64,000 nt of DNA, taken from the NCBI RefSeq assembly GCF_010723575.1, contig NZ_BLKZ01000001.1, positions 1,550,001 through 1,614,000 of the forward strand, read 5' to 3'. The DNA comes from Mycobacterium bourgelatii. Lineage in GTDB: Bacteria; Actinomycetota; Actinomycetes; Mycobacteriales; Mycobacteriaceae. Shown here piece by piece: positions 53,180-62,603 of the stretch (within the stretch, counting starts at the first letter, position 1; each line of letters starts with the position of its first letter). The notes beneath the pieces are model-generated. The model was not told the DNA's origin and did no database searches. It saw only the letters and a list, made by a program, of their open reading frames with translations. The position numbers and the translations under genes are program-made.

Positions 53180-55363
53180 ATGAGTTTCGTCGTGCTGCCG
53201 CCGGAGATCAATTCGGCGCTGATGTTCGGCGGTGCCGGTTCCGGGCCGATGCTGGCCGCCGCGACGGCGTGGCGTGGGCTGGCCGAAGAGCTGAACGCGG
53301 CGATGACGGCGTTCGAGTCGGTGACCTCCGGGCTTGTCGGCGGACCGTGGCAGGGGCCGGCGGCAGAGGCGATGGCCGCGACGGCCGTCCGCTATGCGGG
53401 GTGGTTGAGCGCCGTCGCGACCCAGACTGAGGTGGCGGCCAGTCAGGCCAAAGCCGCCGCCGCGGCATTCGAGGCCGCACAGTCCGCAACCGTGCACCCG
53501 TGGCTGGTGGCCGCCAACCGCTCGGAGCTGGTGGCGATGGTGCGGTCGAATCTGTTCGGCTTCAACGCGCCGGCGATTGCGGCCATCGAAGGCGTCTACG
53601 AGCAGATGTGGGCCCAGGATGCGGCCGCGATGTTCGGTTATCACGCCGGGGTATCCGCGGCGGCTGAGCAGTTGATTCCCTGGCAGGAGGCGCTACGAAC
53701 CCTGCCGGTGTTCAACATCGGCGCGAACCTGGGGCTGGGAAACATCGGCGACTGGAATGTGGGCGGCGGCAATTTCGGCACGTTCAATTTCGGCGCCGGG
53801 AACAGCGGCCCGGGCGGCGGCGTGGGCAACCTCGGCTTGGGCAACTACGGCTCGTTCAATTTCGGCGCCGGCAACGGCAACGCCGCGATGGTGGCCGACG
53901 GCTTGAATTTCCCGGGCGCGGCGCGCTTCAACTTCGGCACCGGGAACATCGGCGAATTCAACTTCGGTATTGGCAACGTCGGTACCGGCAACATCGGCTT
54001 GGGCAACGGAAACCTGGCCGGTGTCCTTGCTGCCAATCCCGCGGCGTCCCTCTACAACGTCGGCGCCGGCAACCGCGGCAGCTACAACTTCGGGATCGGC
54101 AATTTTGGCGTCAACAACGTCGACCTAGGCAATGTGGGCAGCAACAACATCGGTATCGGGCTCAACGGCAACAACCAGATCGGAATCGGCGGGTTCAGTT
54201 TCAGCGCCAGCAGTTGGAATCTCGGGTTTGGGAACGACGGCAGCTTCAATATCGGCCTGGGCAACACCGGCAATGGCAATTTCGGCTTGGCCAACACCGG
54301 CAACGGAAACATCGGCATCGGACTGACCGGCGACAACCAGATAGGCTTCGGCGGGTTCAACTCCGGTAGCGGCAACACCGGCTTTTTCAACTCCGGCACC
54401 GACAACTCCGGCTTCTTCAACTCCGGTAGCCGCAACGTGGGTTTCGCGAACACGGGTAGCACCAACTTCGGTGCGATCAATTCCGGGGATTTCAACACCG
54501 GCATCGGCAACTCGGGTAACGCCAACACGGGCTACTGGAACGCGGGCAGCTTCAACACCGGCTCCTTCAACGCCGGCAGCACCAACATGGGCACGGCGAA
54601 TGCGGGCAACGGAAACCTGGGCGCCATCAACTCCGGCGGCACGGAACTGTTCGGTCATAACGTCGGCTTCCTTAACTCGGGCAACCACAACGTGGGTTCG
54701 TTCAACGCGGGATTCGGCAACGTGGGCTGGTCCAACGCCGGCGTCGGCAATACCGGCGCCTTCAATGCCGGCGGCAACAACACCAACCCGGTGTTCGGGC
54801 CGGGAGTAGCTGCGCAAGCCGGCAACACCGGCTTCTTCAACACCGGCTTCACGAACACCGGTTTGTTCAACTCGGGCAACACCAACACCGGCTTCTTGAA
54901 TGCTGGCAACGTCAACACCGGCGTGGGCGGTGCGGGCAGTTACAGCGGCAACTCAGGCTTCGGCAACGCGGGCACCGGTAACTCGGGCTTTTTCAACACC
55001 AGCAACTTCAATTCGGGATTTGCGAATATCGCCGGCGGGGGCTACAACTCGGGCGTCGGGAATTCCGGGGCCGGCGCGAACAACGTCGGCTTCTTCAACT
55101 CGAGCAGCACCGGCACCGACACCGGCTTCTTCAACATGGGCGGCGAGGGCTTTCGCGTGGGCGCGCTGAACACCGGCCGACACGACATCGGCTTCTTCAA
55201 CTCGGGCTACTACAACACCGGATTCTGGAACTCGGGCCAGCACAGCTCGGGCATCGGCAATTCCGTACCGGGCAGCGGCTCGGGCTTCGGAAATTCCGGT
55301 GACGGCGACTCCGGGGCGTTTAACACGAGACCGAGGCAGTCGGGTTTCTTCGGCTTCTTCTGA
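53180..55363 (+). CDS. PPE-MPTR family protein
   Basis: 727 residues. Canonical PPE start MSFVVLPPEINSALMF; PPE domain about 1-180 with WQG near 57; then MPTR repeats (NTGFFNTGFTNTGLFNSGN type) to the end, finishing in QSGFFGFF. Likely type VII (ESX) secreted or surface exposed; function unknown. It is the ordinary version of the class and a useful contrast to the PPE-PGRS chimera at 13941, with which its PPE domain shares many segments (AAAAFEAAxSATVHP, AQDxAAMFGYHAG). It converges with mmr. Confidence 0.93.
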   Translation: MSFVVLPPEINSALMFGGAGSGPMLAAATAWRGLAEELNAAMTAFESVTSGLVGGPWQGPAAEAMAATAVRYAGWLSAVATQTEVAASQAKAAAAAFEAAQSATVHPWLVAANRSELVAMVRSNLFGFNAPAIAAIEGVYEQMWAQDAAAMFGYHAGVSAAAEQLIPWQEALRTLPVFNIGANLGLGNIGDWNVGGGNFGTFNFGAGNSGPGGGVGNLGLGNYGSFNFGAGNGNAAMVADGLNFPGAARFNFGTGNIGEFNFGIGNVGTGNIGLGNGNLAGVLAANPAASLYNVGAGNRGSYNFGIGNFGVNNVDLGNVGSNNIGIGLNGNNQIGIGGFSFSASSWNLGFGNDGSFNIGLGNTGNGNFGLANTGNGNIGIGLTGDNQIGFGGFNSGSGNTGFFNSGTDNSGFFNSGSRNVGFANTGSTNFGAINSGDFNTGIGNSGNANTGYWNAGSFNTGSFNAGSTNMGTANAGNGNLGAINSGGTELFGHNVGFLNSGNHNVGSFNAGFGNVGWSNAGVGNTGAFNAGGNNTNPVFGPGVAAQAGNTGFFNTGFTNTGLFNSGNTNTGFLNAGNVNTGVGGAGSYSGNSGFGNAGTGNSGFFNTSNFNSGFANIAGGGYNSGVGNSGAGANNVGFFNSSSTGTDTGFFNMGGEGFRVGALNTGRHDIGFFNSGYYNTGFWNSGQHSSGIGNSVPGSGSGFGNSGDGDSGAFNTRPRQSGFFGFF

Positions 55364-55378
55364 TGACGTCTGACGGGG

Positions 55379-55705
55379 TCAATGCGCCCCGGACAGGTTC
55401 AGCGTGACAACGCCCACGATGATGAGCCCGACGCCGAGGATCTTTGCCACCGTCACGGGCGAGCCCAGGAACAGCACGGCGATAAGCACGATGCCGGCTG
55501 TACCGATAGCCGACCAGAGCGCGTAGGCAACATCGGTCTGCATGCCGCGCGAGATCGACACCGAAAGCAGAGCAAACGAGATTCCGTAACCCAAGAGACA
55601 CACCACCGTCGGCCACAGTCGAGTGAAGCCTTCCGTGCTCTTGAGCAGACTGGTCGCGACCACTTCGGCGAAGATCGCGCCGAGCAGGAAAAGATAAGCC
55701 AACAC
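55379..55705 (-). CDS. mmr: Small multidrug resistance efflux protein Mmr
   Basis: 108 residues with four hydrophobic helices, SMR/EmrE family: a proton-coupled exporter of quaternary ammonium and cationic drugs that works as a dimer. The conserved membrane Glu is in AIFAEVVATSLLKSTEGFTR; YALWSAIGTAGIV and LNLSGAH match M. tuberculosis Mmr (Rv3065) closely. The start is GTG 55705. The TetR repressor found next to mmr in M. tuberculosis is not present here. Confidence 0.93.
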   Translation of the reverse strand: MLAYLFLLGAIFAEVVATSLLKSTEGFTRLWPTVVCLLGYGISFALLSVSISRGMQTDVAYALWSAIGTAGIVLIAVLFLGSPVTVAKILGVGLIIVGVVTLNLSGAH

Positions 55706-55828
55706 GCCCCCTTGTCTACAAGGCGCCCTGGGCGAGCGTGCGCGTAGGTACGAGTTTCACCGGCGTGTCGCGCGCTGACACGCACGCTCGCGAGGAAAGT
55801 CGGGTGGCGGGGTGGCTAACGTGGATTC

Positions 55829-56275
55829 ATGGCGAGCAACCTCGGCGTCCGCCTCACCAGCTACTCACCGGTGGTGCTGAGTCTCTTCCGGCTGGTATAT
55901 GGCCTGCTCTTTGCTGGATACGGGTCGATAAGCCTGTTCGGTTGGCCGGTCCGCACCAAGTTCTTCGTTGGCTTCTGGTCGTGGCCCGGTACGTACGCCG
56001 GCCTCATCGAAGTCACCACCGGGCTGCTGATCGCGGCGGGGTTGTTCACCCCCGTCGCTGCATTCATCGCCTCCGGCGAAATGGCAGTCGCGTATTTCTG
56101 GATGCATCAACCCCAGGCGTTGATACCCATCGCAGACCCGCCGCAGGGCAACGGGGGAGCGCTGGCGATTCTTTTCTGCTTCGCGTTCTTCCTGCTGGTC
56201 TTCACGGGCGGCGGGCGCTACTCGCTCGATGCGGTGCTCCGGGCGCGGGCCGCCGGCCGGATGCGCAGAACCTAG
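55829..56275 (+). CDS. DoxX-family membrane protein
   Basis: 148 residues, four predicted helices, DoxX/MauE-like fold: LFRLVYGLLFAGYGSISLF, EVTTGLLIAAGLFTP, AFIASGEMAVAYF and a late ALAILFCFAFFLLVF. DoxX proteins are inner-membrane components associated with redox or oxidative-stress systems; the exact role is unknown here. The start is ATG 55829. The stop overlaps the stop of the convergent HD gene by four bases. Confidence 0.87.
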   Translation: MASNLGVRLTSYSPVVLSLFRLVYGLLFAGYGSISLFGWPVRTKFFVGFWSWPGTYAGLIEVTTGLLIAAGLFTPVAAFIASGEMAVAYFWMHQPQALIPIADPPQGNGGALAILFCFAFFLLVFTGGGRYSLDAVLRARAAGRMRRT

Positions 56276-56925
56276 CTGCCCCAGCGACCCAGTGCCGCCA
56301 TTTGTTCCACGACGGTGATCCCGTTGGTGCGCCGTTCCTGCAGCACGCCGAGGGGGAATGAGTAAGGCGGCGCTGCTTCCGGGCTGCGTTGTGCGTGCTC
56401 GGTGATGGAGTCCAGCAGCGTGGTGGCCATGGATAGCCTCGGGTAGCGGGCGTGAATAGCATCGGCGATCTGGTCATCCACCAACTCGGCGTTGCGGCCG
56501 AAATCCATTCCCACGCCGCTGTTCACCAGATAGCAGACGGGTCCTCGTCGGTCGGCGATGCCGAAGGAAGTGTGCAAGGCGATGGCTTCCCACACGGTGT
56601 CGACCGTCGCACGGTCGTAGCCGTGCTCGGTCAGTAGGGCAGCCGCCAGGTCAGCGCCTTCGACCTCGAATCGCGCCTTGCCGGGGGCCGCGGACCCGGC
56701 ACCGAGATCGTGCAGTACACAGGCCAAGAACAAGGCTTCACTGTCGTATTCGGCGCCCGCGTGCATGCCTTCGTGTGCGGCGAGCAATTCGGCGAACAGG
56801 TAGCTGCGCACGCTGTGGTTGAACACCGAGGCGGATTCGGTGGATTGGGCCAAGCGGACGGCGGCCTGGGCGATGGTGGTGTCGATCAATGCGGGGATTA
56901 CCGGTGTGTGCGTCATGGTGATCAC
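56272..56925 (-). CDS. HD-domain protein
   Basis: 217 residues. HD metal-dependent phosphohydrolase fold: first His in VFNHSVRSYLFAE, the HD pair in LACVLHDLGAG, and a further His in AIALHTSFG. It resembles the cyanamide hydratase-like HD group. Substrate unknown. The start is taken at ATG 56925 (MITMTHTPVIP) or ATG 56916. It converges with the DoxX gene. Confidence 0.85.
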   Translation of the reverse strand: MITMTHTPVIPALIDTTIAQAAVRLAQSTESASVFNHSVRSYLFAELLAAHEGMHAGAEYDSEALFLACVLHDLGAGSAAPGKARFEVEGADLAAALLTEHGYDRATVDTVWEAIALHTSFGIADRRGPVCYLVNSGVGMDFGRNAELVDDQIADAIHARYPRLSMATTLLDSITEHAQRSPEAAPPYSFPLGVLQERRTNGITVVEQMAALGRWGS

Positions 56926-57063
56926 GCTAGGAGCGTGAGGGCAAACCGGGTGAGTGGCTAAAATGACATGCCCCCCACGAATTAGGACACGATCGACACG
57001 GCGCGATGGTCGTCATGCCTATACTTCGGTTCGTCCGTCCCAAGGGATCGTCTTGGAGAAGCA

Positions 57064-57864
57064 TTGACCGCAGACCAACGGTGCGACGGCCTCGTCGCCC
57101 TGGTGACCGGAAGTAGCCGCGGGCTGGGCAAGGCCATCGCCACCCGGCTGGCCGAGCGGGGCGCCACGGTGGCGCTCACCGCCCGCACCATGGATCCCGA
57201 TCCCAAGTACCAGGGTTCGCTCAGCCAGACGCGCGATGAGATCACCTCGGCCGGCGGCCGTGCCGTCGCGATCCAGGCGGACCTGTCCAAACCCGAAGAG
57301 CGGGAACGGCTTTTCGCCGAAGTGACAGAGGCCGTCGGCGCCCCCGACATCCTGGTCAACAACGCAGCGGTGACCTTCCTGCGGCCGCTGGATGGCTTCC
57401 CGGACAAGCGGGTCCGGCTGATGATGGAGATGCACCTGTTCGGCCCGCTACACCTGAGCCAGCTCGCCATTCCGGCGATGCGCGAGCGCGGCCGCGGCTG
57501 GATTCTCAACGTCACCTCGGTGGGCGGGGACCTGCCTCCCGGTCCGCCCTTCTCCGAATTCGACCGGACCGCCGGATTCGGCGTGTACGGAACCGCCAAA
57601 GCGGCGCTCAATCGGCTGACGAAAAGCCTTGCGGCCGAACTCCACGACGACGGCATCGCCGTCAATGCCGCCGCTCCGACCAATCCAGTGGCGACCCCGG
57701 GGGCGGGCACGCTGGACCTGGCCAAAACCGACACCGAGGACATCGAGTTGATCACCGAGACGGCATACCGGCTGTGCACCGGAGACCCGAAGACGTTGAC
57801 CGGGCGCATCGCGCATACCCAGGCATTCCTGGCCGAGGTCGGTTGGACGAATCCGGTCGGCTGA
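57064..57864 (+). CDS. Short-chain dehydrogenase/reductase
   Basis: 266 residues from TTG 57064. Cofactor motif TGSSRGLG near 15-22, then TART (NADP-type), NNAA at about 100, Ser in NVTSVGGD and catalytic YGTAK. It oxidises or reduces an alcohol/ketone with NAD(P); substrate unknown. The stop is one base before the ATG of the phosphotransferase gene, so the two are co-translated, a pairing common in acyl-CoA and steroid catabolism loci. Confidence 0.88.
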   Translation: MTADQRCDGLVALVTGSSRGLGKAIATRLAERGATVALTARTMDPDPKYQGSLSQTRDEITSAGGRAVAIQADLSKPEERERLFAEVTEAVGAPDILVNNAAVTFLRPLDGFPDKRVRLMMEMHLFGPLHLSQLAIPAMRERGRGWILNVTSVGGDLPPGPPFSEFDRTAGFGVYGTAKAALNRLTKSLAAELHDDGIAVNAAAPTNPVATPGAGTLDLAKTDTEDIELITETAYRLCTGDPKTLTGRIAHTQAFLAEVGWTNPVG

Positions 57865-57865
57865 A

Positions 57866-58831
57866 ATGACCGAAATCGTCCTCGATGTGCTGCGACGGCG
57901 CCTGGGCGGCGCCGGTATCACCGACTTGATCCCGTTCGGGGGTGGCGCGTCCAGCCTCACCTTCACCGGCGCGCGGGATGGCCGGGCGGTGGTGATCAAG
58001 GTGGCGCCACCGGGCGTGCAGCCGATCGCGAACCGCGACGTGCTGCGCCAGGCCCGCGTCATCAAAGCGCTTGCCGGAACACCGGTTCCGGTGCCCGAAG
58101 TGCTTTGGGAGGACGACGCTCTGCCCCCGCTGTTCGTGATGTCGCGGGTCGACGGCGAATGCGTCGAGCCGCTCTTCAGCGGCGTCACAGGCGACACGCC
58201 ACTGTCCGACGTGACGGAGCGCTATCGCAACGCGAGCCGGGTCATGGCCGCCCTGCACGGTTTGGTGCCGGCCGCTATCGGACTCGGTGACGAACCGGCC
58301 GTGGAACCAATCGCAGAGGTCCATCGCTGGTGCAACGCGTTGCGGACCGTCGATCCGGCGCTCGTGCCCGGTTGGCAGGACGTGCAGGAGGCGTTGCTGC
58401 AGCGCGCGCCAACGGCGGTGCGCCCTTGCGTGATACACGGTGACTTCCGGTTGGGCAACATGCTTGCGATGGGCGCCCAGATCTGCGCGGTCATCGATTG
58501 GGAGATCTGGACGGTCGGTGACCCGCGCATCGACCTCGGCTGGTTCCTGATCAACAGCGACCCCGACACTTACCAACGCGTTCCGGAGGCCGCCGGCATC
58601 GCGCCGCCGATTGACGAGCTGGCACGGATCTACGCCGACGAGATGGGTGGCGGGCCGGCGGTTCTGGACGACCTGTCCTGGTTCCGCGCGCTGGCGTGTT
58701 TCAAGTCCACCGCCACCTGGTCGCTCATCATCAAGCACAATCGTCGAAAGCGTTCGCCGCGAGCCGAGTTGGAGGACATGGCACCCGTGCTGCCGCGGCT
58801 GCTGGCGCGGGCAAGCTCGCTGCTGGACTAG
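57866..58831 (+). CDS. APH-like phosphotransferase family protein
   Basis: 321 residues. Kinase-like fold: VVIKVAPPG (ATP-anchoring Lys), catalytic loop VIHGDFRLGNML and metal Asp in AVIDWEIW. It belongs to the acyl-CoA dehydrogenase-associated APH group, found fused to or beside ACADs. Here an ACAD gene follows convergently with five bases between stops. It probably phosphorylates a small metabolite, not an antibiotic. It is translationally coupled to the SDR gene. Confidence 0.88.
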   Translation: MTEIVLDVLRRRLGGAGITDLIPFGGGASSLTFTGARDGRAVVIKVAPPGVQPIANRDVLRQARVIKALAGTPVPVPEVLWEDDALPPLFVMSRVDGECVEPLFSGVTGDTPLSDVTERYRNASRVMAALHGLVPAAIGLGDEPAVEPIAEVHRWCNALRTVDPALVPGWQDVQEALLQRAPTAVRPCVIHGDFRLGNMLAMGAQICAVIDWEIWTVGDPRIDLGWFLINSDPDTYQRVPEAAGIAPPIDELARIYADEMGGGPAVLDDLSWFRALACFKSTATWSLIIKHNRRKRSPRAELEDMAPVLPRLLARASSLLD

Positions 58832-58836
58832 CCGGA

Positions 58837-60135
58837 TTAGCCGCGGGGAATGCCGGCCAGCTTGTCGGCGAACTTCGCCTCCGCGGCGGCCCGCAGCCGC
58901 AGCAGATGTTCGGACGGAAACAGATCCGGTGCGGGGGGTCGGTCCTTGAGCAGCAGCCGGGCCAACGTCACCTTGTGCACTTCGGTGGGGCCGTCGGCCA
59001 GGCCGAGTACGAACGACTCCACCAGGTATTGCACAAACGGCATCTCGTGCGTGGTTCCCAGTGAGCCATGCAGTTGCAGCGCCCGCGCCGACACGTCGTG
59101 CAGCACCTTCTGCATCATCGCCTTGACCGCGGAGATGTCGGCCCGCACCGCCTTGTAGTCGTTGAACTGATCGATCTTCCAAGCGGTCTGCAGAGTCAAC
59201 AGCCGGAACGCCTCGATCTCCATCCACGAGTCGGCGACCATCTCCTGGACGAGCTGTTTGTTGGCCAGCTGCTCGCCCTGGGTGTATCGCGATACCGCTC
59301 GCTCACAAATCATGTCGAAAATCCGCCGAACCAGCCCCACCGTGCGCATCGCGTGGTGGATGCGACCGCCGCCCAGTCTGGTCTGGGCGACGACGAAGGC
59401 ACCACCGCGCGGACCCAACATGTGGTCGGCCGGTACCCGCACATCCTCATAGCGGACATAACCTTCCCGACCACCGCCGCCGTACGGCTGGTACCCCAGT
59501 CCGACATCGCGTAACACGTTGATACCCGGCGTGTCTGCGGGAACGACGAACATGGAGTAGCGCTCGTACGGCGGTGCATCGGGATCCGTCATCGCCATCA
59601 CGATGATGAACGATGCCAGGGACGCGAACGACGAAAACCACTTCTCGCCGTTGATGACCCAATGATCTCCGTCGGGGACGGCCGTGGTGCGGAAGACCTT
59701 CGGATCGGCACCGCCCTGCGGCTCGGTCATCGAAAAGCACGACACGATGCGGTTGTCCAACAGCGGCTCCAGGTAGCGCGCCTTGAGCTCGGGTGTGCCG
59801 TAGTGGGCAAGGATCTCGCTGTTGCCGGAATCGGGTGCCTGCGAGCCGAATACGATCGGCGCGCACTCCGAACGTCCCAGGATCTCGTTCAGCAGTGCGA
59901 GTTTCACCTGGCCGAAACCCGGTCCACCGAGGTGCGGCCCGAGGTGGGTGGCCCACAGCCCGCGTTCCTTCACGATCTGCTGCAACGGCGGTATCAGAGC
60001 CTGGCGCACCGGATCGTTGAGATCGTGGGATTCCTTGACGATCAAGTCGATTGGCTCGCACTCGGAGCGGACGAAGTCCTCGACCCACTCGAGTTGCTTC
60101 GCCCACTCCGGGTCGGTGGAGAAATCCCACGTCAT
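58837..60135 (-). CDS. Acyl-CoA dehydrogenase
   Basis: 432 residues from ATG 60135 (MTWDFSTDPEWAK). An FAD enzyme introducing the alpha-beta double bond in acyl-CoA. Motifs: SQAPDSGNSEILAHYGT, CFSMTEPQGGADP (FAD/substrate loop), WVINGEKWFSS, QLHGSLGTTHEMPFVQ near the C-terminus. The long form resembles ACAD10/11-type enzymes that often partner APH-like kinases, as here. The start overlaps the enoyl-CoA hydratase stop (ATGA), so the two are translated together as a beta-oxidation pair. Confidence 0.92.
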   Translation of the reverse strand: MTWDFSTDPEWAKQLEWVEDFVRSECEPIDLIVKESHDLNDPVRQALIPPLQQIVKERGLWATHLGPHLGGPGFGQVKLALLNEILGRSECAPIVFGSQAPDSGNSEILAHYGTPELKARYLEPLLDNRIVSCFSMTEPQGGADPKVFRTTAVPDGDHWVINGEKWFSSFASLASFIIVMAMTDPDAPPYERYSMFVVPADTPGINVLRDVGLGYQPYGGGGREGYVRYEDVRVPADHMLGPRGGAFVVAQTRLGGGRIHHAMRTVGLVRRIFDMICERAVSRYTQGEQLANKQLVQEMVADSWMEIEAFRLLTLQTAWKIDQFNDYKAVRADISAVKAMMQKVLHDVSARALQLHGSLGTTHEMPFVQYLVESFVLGLADGPTEVHKVTLARLLLKDRPPAPDLFPSEHLLRLRAAAEAKFADKLAGIPRG

Positions 60136-60908
60136 GAAGACCACCTCTTTCGGCGGGCCGCGGCGTCGTCGGTCGCGTGTGTGATCACCTGATTGCGATT
60201 CTCGAGCTCCAGCGCCGAGGAGAGGCTGTTGGCGTCGGTATTGAGTTGCAGCGCGCGCTTGGTGAGCTGCACGCCCAACGGAGCCAGGCCGGCGATCTGT
60301 GTCGCCAACTCCAGCGCACGGTCGATCAACCCGTCCGGCGTGACGACCTCGCTCACCAGTCCCCGCCGTTCTGCCTCCTCGGCGGAGACGGTCCGACCGG
60401 TGAGCATCCAGTCGGCGGCAACGCTGGTCCCAACGATGCGCGGCAGGTGATAGCTCATACCCATCTCCGCGCCGGAGAGTCCGAGCAGGATCGCGGCGTT
60501 GCCAAATGATGCTGTCGCAGAACAGATCCGGATGTCACTGGCGAGGAACAGCGCGAATCCGGCACCGACGCACGGCCCATTGACTGCGGCAATGACGGGC
60601 TGCGGCAGCTGTCGGATGGCCTCGGGGAGCGCGGCCATGCTTTCCTGGAAGCGCATGCGTTCGAGCACCGGCGCGGTGGCTTCGGGTACGTCGGGACCGA
60701 AGTTGCGCAGATCGATGCCTGAACAGAAACCGCGGCCGGCTCCGGTGAGCACGACGGCGTGCACCGAACGGTCGGCACCCAAATCGGCCAGGGTCTGGGC
60801 CAGTCCGGTTTGCATCGTCTGGTTGATGGCGTTGAGTCGGTCGGGGCGATTGAGCTGCACGACGACAACGCCGTCGCGCGGGCGGGTTACTTGCAGGGTG
60901 TCTGTCAC
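60132..60908 (-). CDS. Enoyl-CoA hydratase
   Basis: 258 residues from GTG 60908 (VTDTLQVTRP). Crotonase motifs: LNRPDRLNAIN, FCSGIDLRNFG, AVNGPCVGAGFAL and ILLGLSGAEMGMSYHLPR. The glutamate positions resemble hydratase/isomerase members, though the second Glu context (SGAEMG) is slightly off the standard. It overlaps the ACAD start by 4 bases. It probably hydrates the product of that dehydrogenase. Confidence 0.9.
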   Translation of the reverse strand: MTDTLQVTRPRDGVVVVQLNRPDRLNAINQTMQTGLAQTLADLGADRSVHAVVLTGAGRGFCSGIDLRNFGPDVPEATAPVLERMRFQESMAALPEAIRQLPQPVIAAVNGPCVGAGFALFLASDIRICSATASFGNAAILLGLSGAEMGMSYHLPRIVGTSVAADWMLTGRTVSAEEAERRGLVSEVVTPDGLIDRALELATQIAGLAPLGVQLTKRALQLNTDANSLSSALELENRNQVITHATDDAAARRKRWSS

Positions 60909-60916
60909 AGAATCCT

Positions 60917-61126
60917 CTAGGAGTCGAAGTCGGTGCCGACGGTGACTTGCTCCCACGCCGCGATCTCCTTCGCGTGTGCGTCGGCGAGGTGGCGGTGGGC
61001 GCCGAGCACATCACGGCCAAGCAGCAGAAACGACGGCGGCTGGTTCGATTCAACGGCGCCGATGACCACCTCGGCGAGGGCGGGACCGAGGCCGGTCGAG
61101 CAGCCCGTGCTGAGCCAGTTGGACAC
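60917..61126 (-). pseudogene. SDR remnant with a large internal deletion
   Basis: 69 codons that join the N-terminus of a short-chain dehydrogenase (NWLSTGCSTGLGPALAEVV, cofactor motif) directly to the C-terminus of the same family (SFLLLGRDVLGAHRHLADAH, EQVTVGTDFD). The catalytic core of about 200 residues is gone, yet the frame is kept. It ends nine bases before the hydratase start and was probably the first gene of that operon. It is unlikely to fold as an SDR. Confidence 0.7.
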
Positions 61127-61184
61127 CGCACCAAACTATCAACGCGATGTGGCGCGCTGCGGCCGGCTTTGGGGATTCGGCTTT

Positions 61185-61463
61185 TTAGAACCCCATCTTT
61201 TGGCACTTGACATTTCGGTTCTGACAAAACATTCCGCTGCCGGTCCAGTCTCGCGCGCCTGGTACGCCGAAGTTGTTGGGCGTATCCAGCGAGCGCGGGT
61301 CCTGCCCCGGACCTGCTAGGAGGCCCGGGATAGCGACCAAATCTTCGATGATGGGCGGCGCCGCATCGTCCGGGTCGGCGCTAGCGACACCGGCGCCGCC
61401 TAGGAGGGCCGTCAGTCCTATGAGAACGGCGACGAGGAACTGAGCGAACCTTTGCAGGCTCAT
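61185..61463 (-). CDS. Small secreted protein
   Basis: 92 residues. Clear signal peptide (SLQRFAQFLVAVLIGLTALL, cleavage near VASA-DP). The mature part is about 62 residues, acidic then Pro/Gly-rich, ending in a Cys pair (MFCQNRNVKCQ) that could form a small loop. This looks like one of the many short exported mycobacterial proteins; no function is known to me. The start is ATG 61463. Confidence 0.72.
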   Translation of the reverse strand: MSLQRFAQFLVAVLIGLTALLGGAGVASADPDDAAPPIIEDLVAIPGLLAGPGQDPRSLDTPNNFGVPGARDWTGSGMFCQNRNVKCQKMGF

Positions 61464-61656
61464 TGGTCGCCCTCTCTGCCTTGAACACTGGCCCCAACAA
61501 ATAGCGGGCTAACTGTCGAGCTTACTCGCCAACGGCACCCCGGTCGGCGAACGAAGCCACGTCTTCGTCGCGAACCAGCTACAAACGCGCAACAAGTGCG
61601 AGTTGACCGATCAGCAAAACGCGGAAGCGCTGTGGGCCGTGCATACCGTGTAGGCC

Positions 61657-62358
61657 GTGATGCCGATTTCCGCGGTCGTTCGTCGTGCTGCGGTCCTCGC
61701 TGTATCTCTGGCGGTAGTAGTCATTCCGCCGCCGGCAGGTGCTGAGCCCGAGCCGCAACTGCCTCCCGGTGCGGTGTCACCGGATGACGGATCGGTGCCC
61801 CCGAATACTCCGGCCAGGCTGACCACGCCGGACGGTTGGACCTTGGCCCTCGGCGGCAAGGACGAGCGGCATATTCCCATCAAGCCGTTGACCACCGCGG
61901 TGTCGTCTCGCGAATATCTCTCCAGCGGAACGTTCGTCGCTTCGCTGGTGGGGCCGGAACCGCCGCACGGCGTCCTCGAAGTGGGTTACGAGATCGGCTG
62001 CGGGATCGACATGAGCACTGCCAACGGCGTCAACATGGCTAATGGTGGGGGTATCGCGCCATCTCTCGGCGCGGAACTACCGCTCGGGCCCGGACAGCCA
62101 CCGGTTCTCATACCGCTGATCACACCGCAGTACAGCTCAGTGGTCAGCGTGGGGCTTAAGCCCGGGTTCGTTGTGGTCGTGCCGGTGATCAGGAAGGAGT
62201 TCAGGGGCGCCAATCCCTGGGTGATGATCAGCGACTTCCACATGAAGATCGACGGTTGTGTGGGTCAGTCATTCGTCCGGTCTTACTCAACTCTGACCCG
62301 CATCACGGAAGAATCCGACGTCGTGTTGTCCTATGTCGGCAACACGAAAGCCGTCTGA
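61657..62358 (+). CDS. MspA-family outer-membrane porin
   Basis: 233 residues (GTG 61657, or ATG 61660). Signal peptide to about residue 29 (AVVVIPPPAGA-EP). The MspA fold is suggested by WTLALGGKDERHIPI, REYLSSGTFVASLVGP, LEVGYEIGCGIDMS and a late DFHMKIDGCVGQSFVRSYSTL. Such proteins form octameric channels in the mycobacterial outer membrane for small hydrophilic solutes. Two Cys (GCGID, DGCVG) could pair, which MspA itself lacks. Confidence 0.83.
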   Translation: MMPISAVVRRAAVLAVSLAVVVIPPPAGAEPEPQLPPGAVSPDDGSVPPNTPARLTTPDGWTLALGGKDERHIPIKPLTTAVSSREYLSSGTFVASLVGPEPPHGVLEVGYEIGCGIDMSTANGVNMANGGGIAPSLGAELPLGPGQPPVLIPLITPQYSSVVSVGLKPGFVVVVPVIRKEFRGANPWVMISDFHMKIDGCVGQSFVRSYSTLTRITEESDVVLSYVGNTKAV

Positions 62359-62552
62359 CCGCCAAGCGTCGGGATCTACCCGATCGGGTGACTGCCCGAT
62401 CACAGGGGAGGAATGGCGGTCAAGCGGGGACTTTAGACCCTGACGCGAAGATCGCATCGAAGACGACATTAGGGATGCTGGACCAACGGACGCGATGGTC
62501 CGTGCAACCGGCTTCGCGTGCGTCAGAACTCTTCTCACGAGGAGGTCGTGTG

Positions 62553-62603
62553 ATGACCGATCAGTGGTTGGTCGGCTGCGGCCGCGCCACGGTGTCGCCA
62601 TGA
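62553..62603 (+). CDS. 16-codon leader ORF overlapping the second WS/DGAT start
   Basis: ATG 62553 follows a strong AGGAGG (62540-62545). It reads MTDQWLVGCGRATVSP and stops at TGA 62601-62603, whose first two bases lie in the WS/DGAT ATG (62600-62602), an ATGA overlap. The WS/DGAT gene has no ribosome site of its own there, so it is probably translated by coupling. The peptide may have no function itself. Confidence 0.5.
   Translation: MTDQWLVGCGRATVSP

Noticed and set aside
57752..59227. A 491-codon - strand frame across the SDR/phosphotransferase genes
   Set aside because: It covers two well-supported + strand genes and has no recognisable domain.
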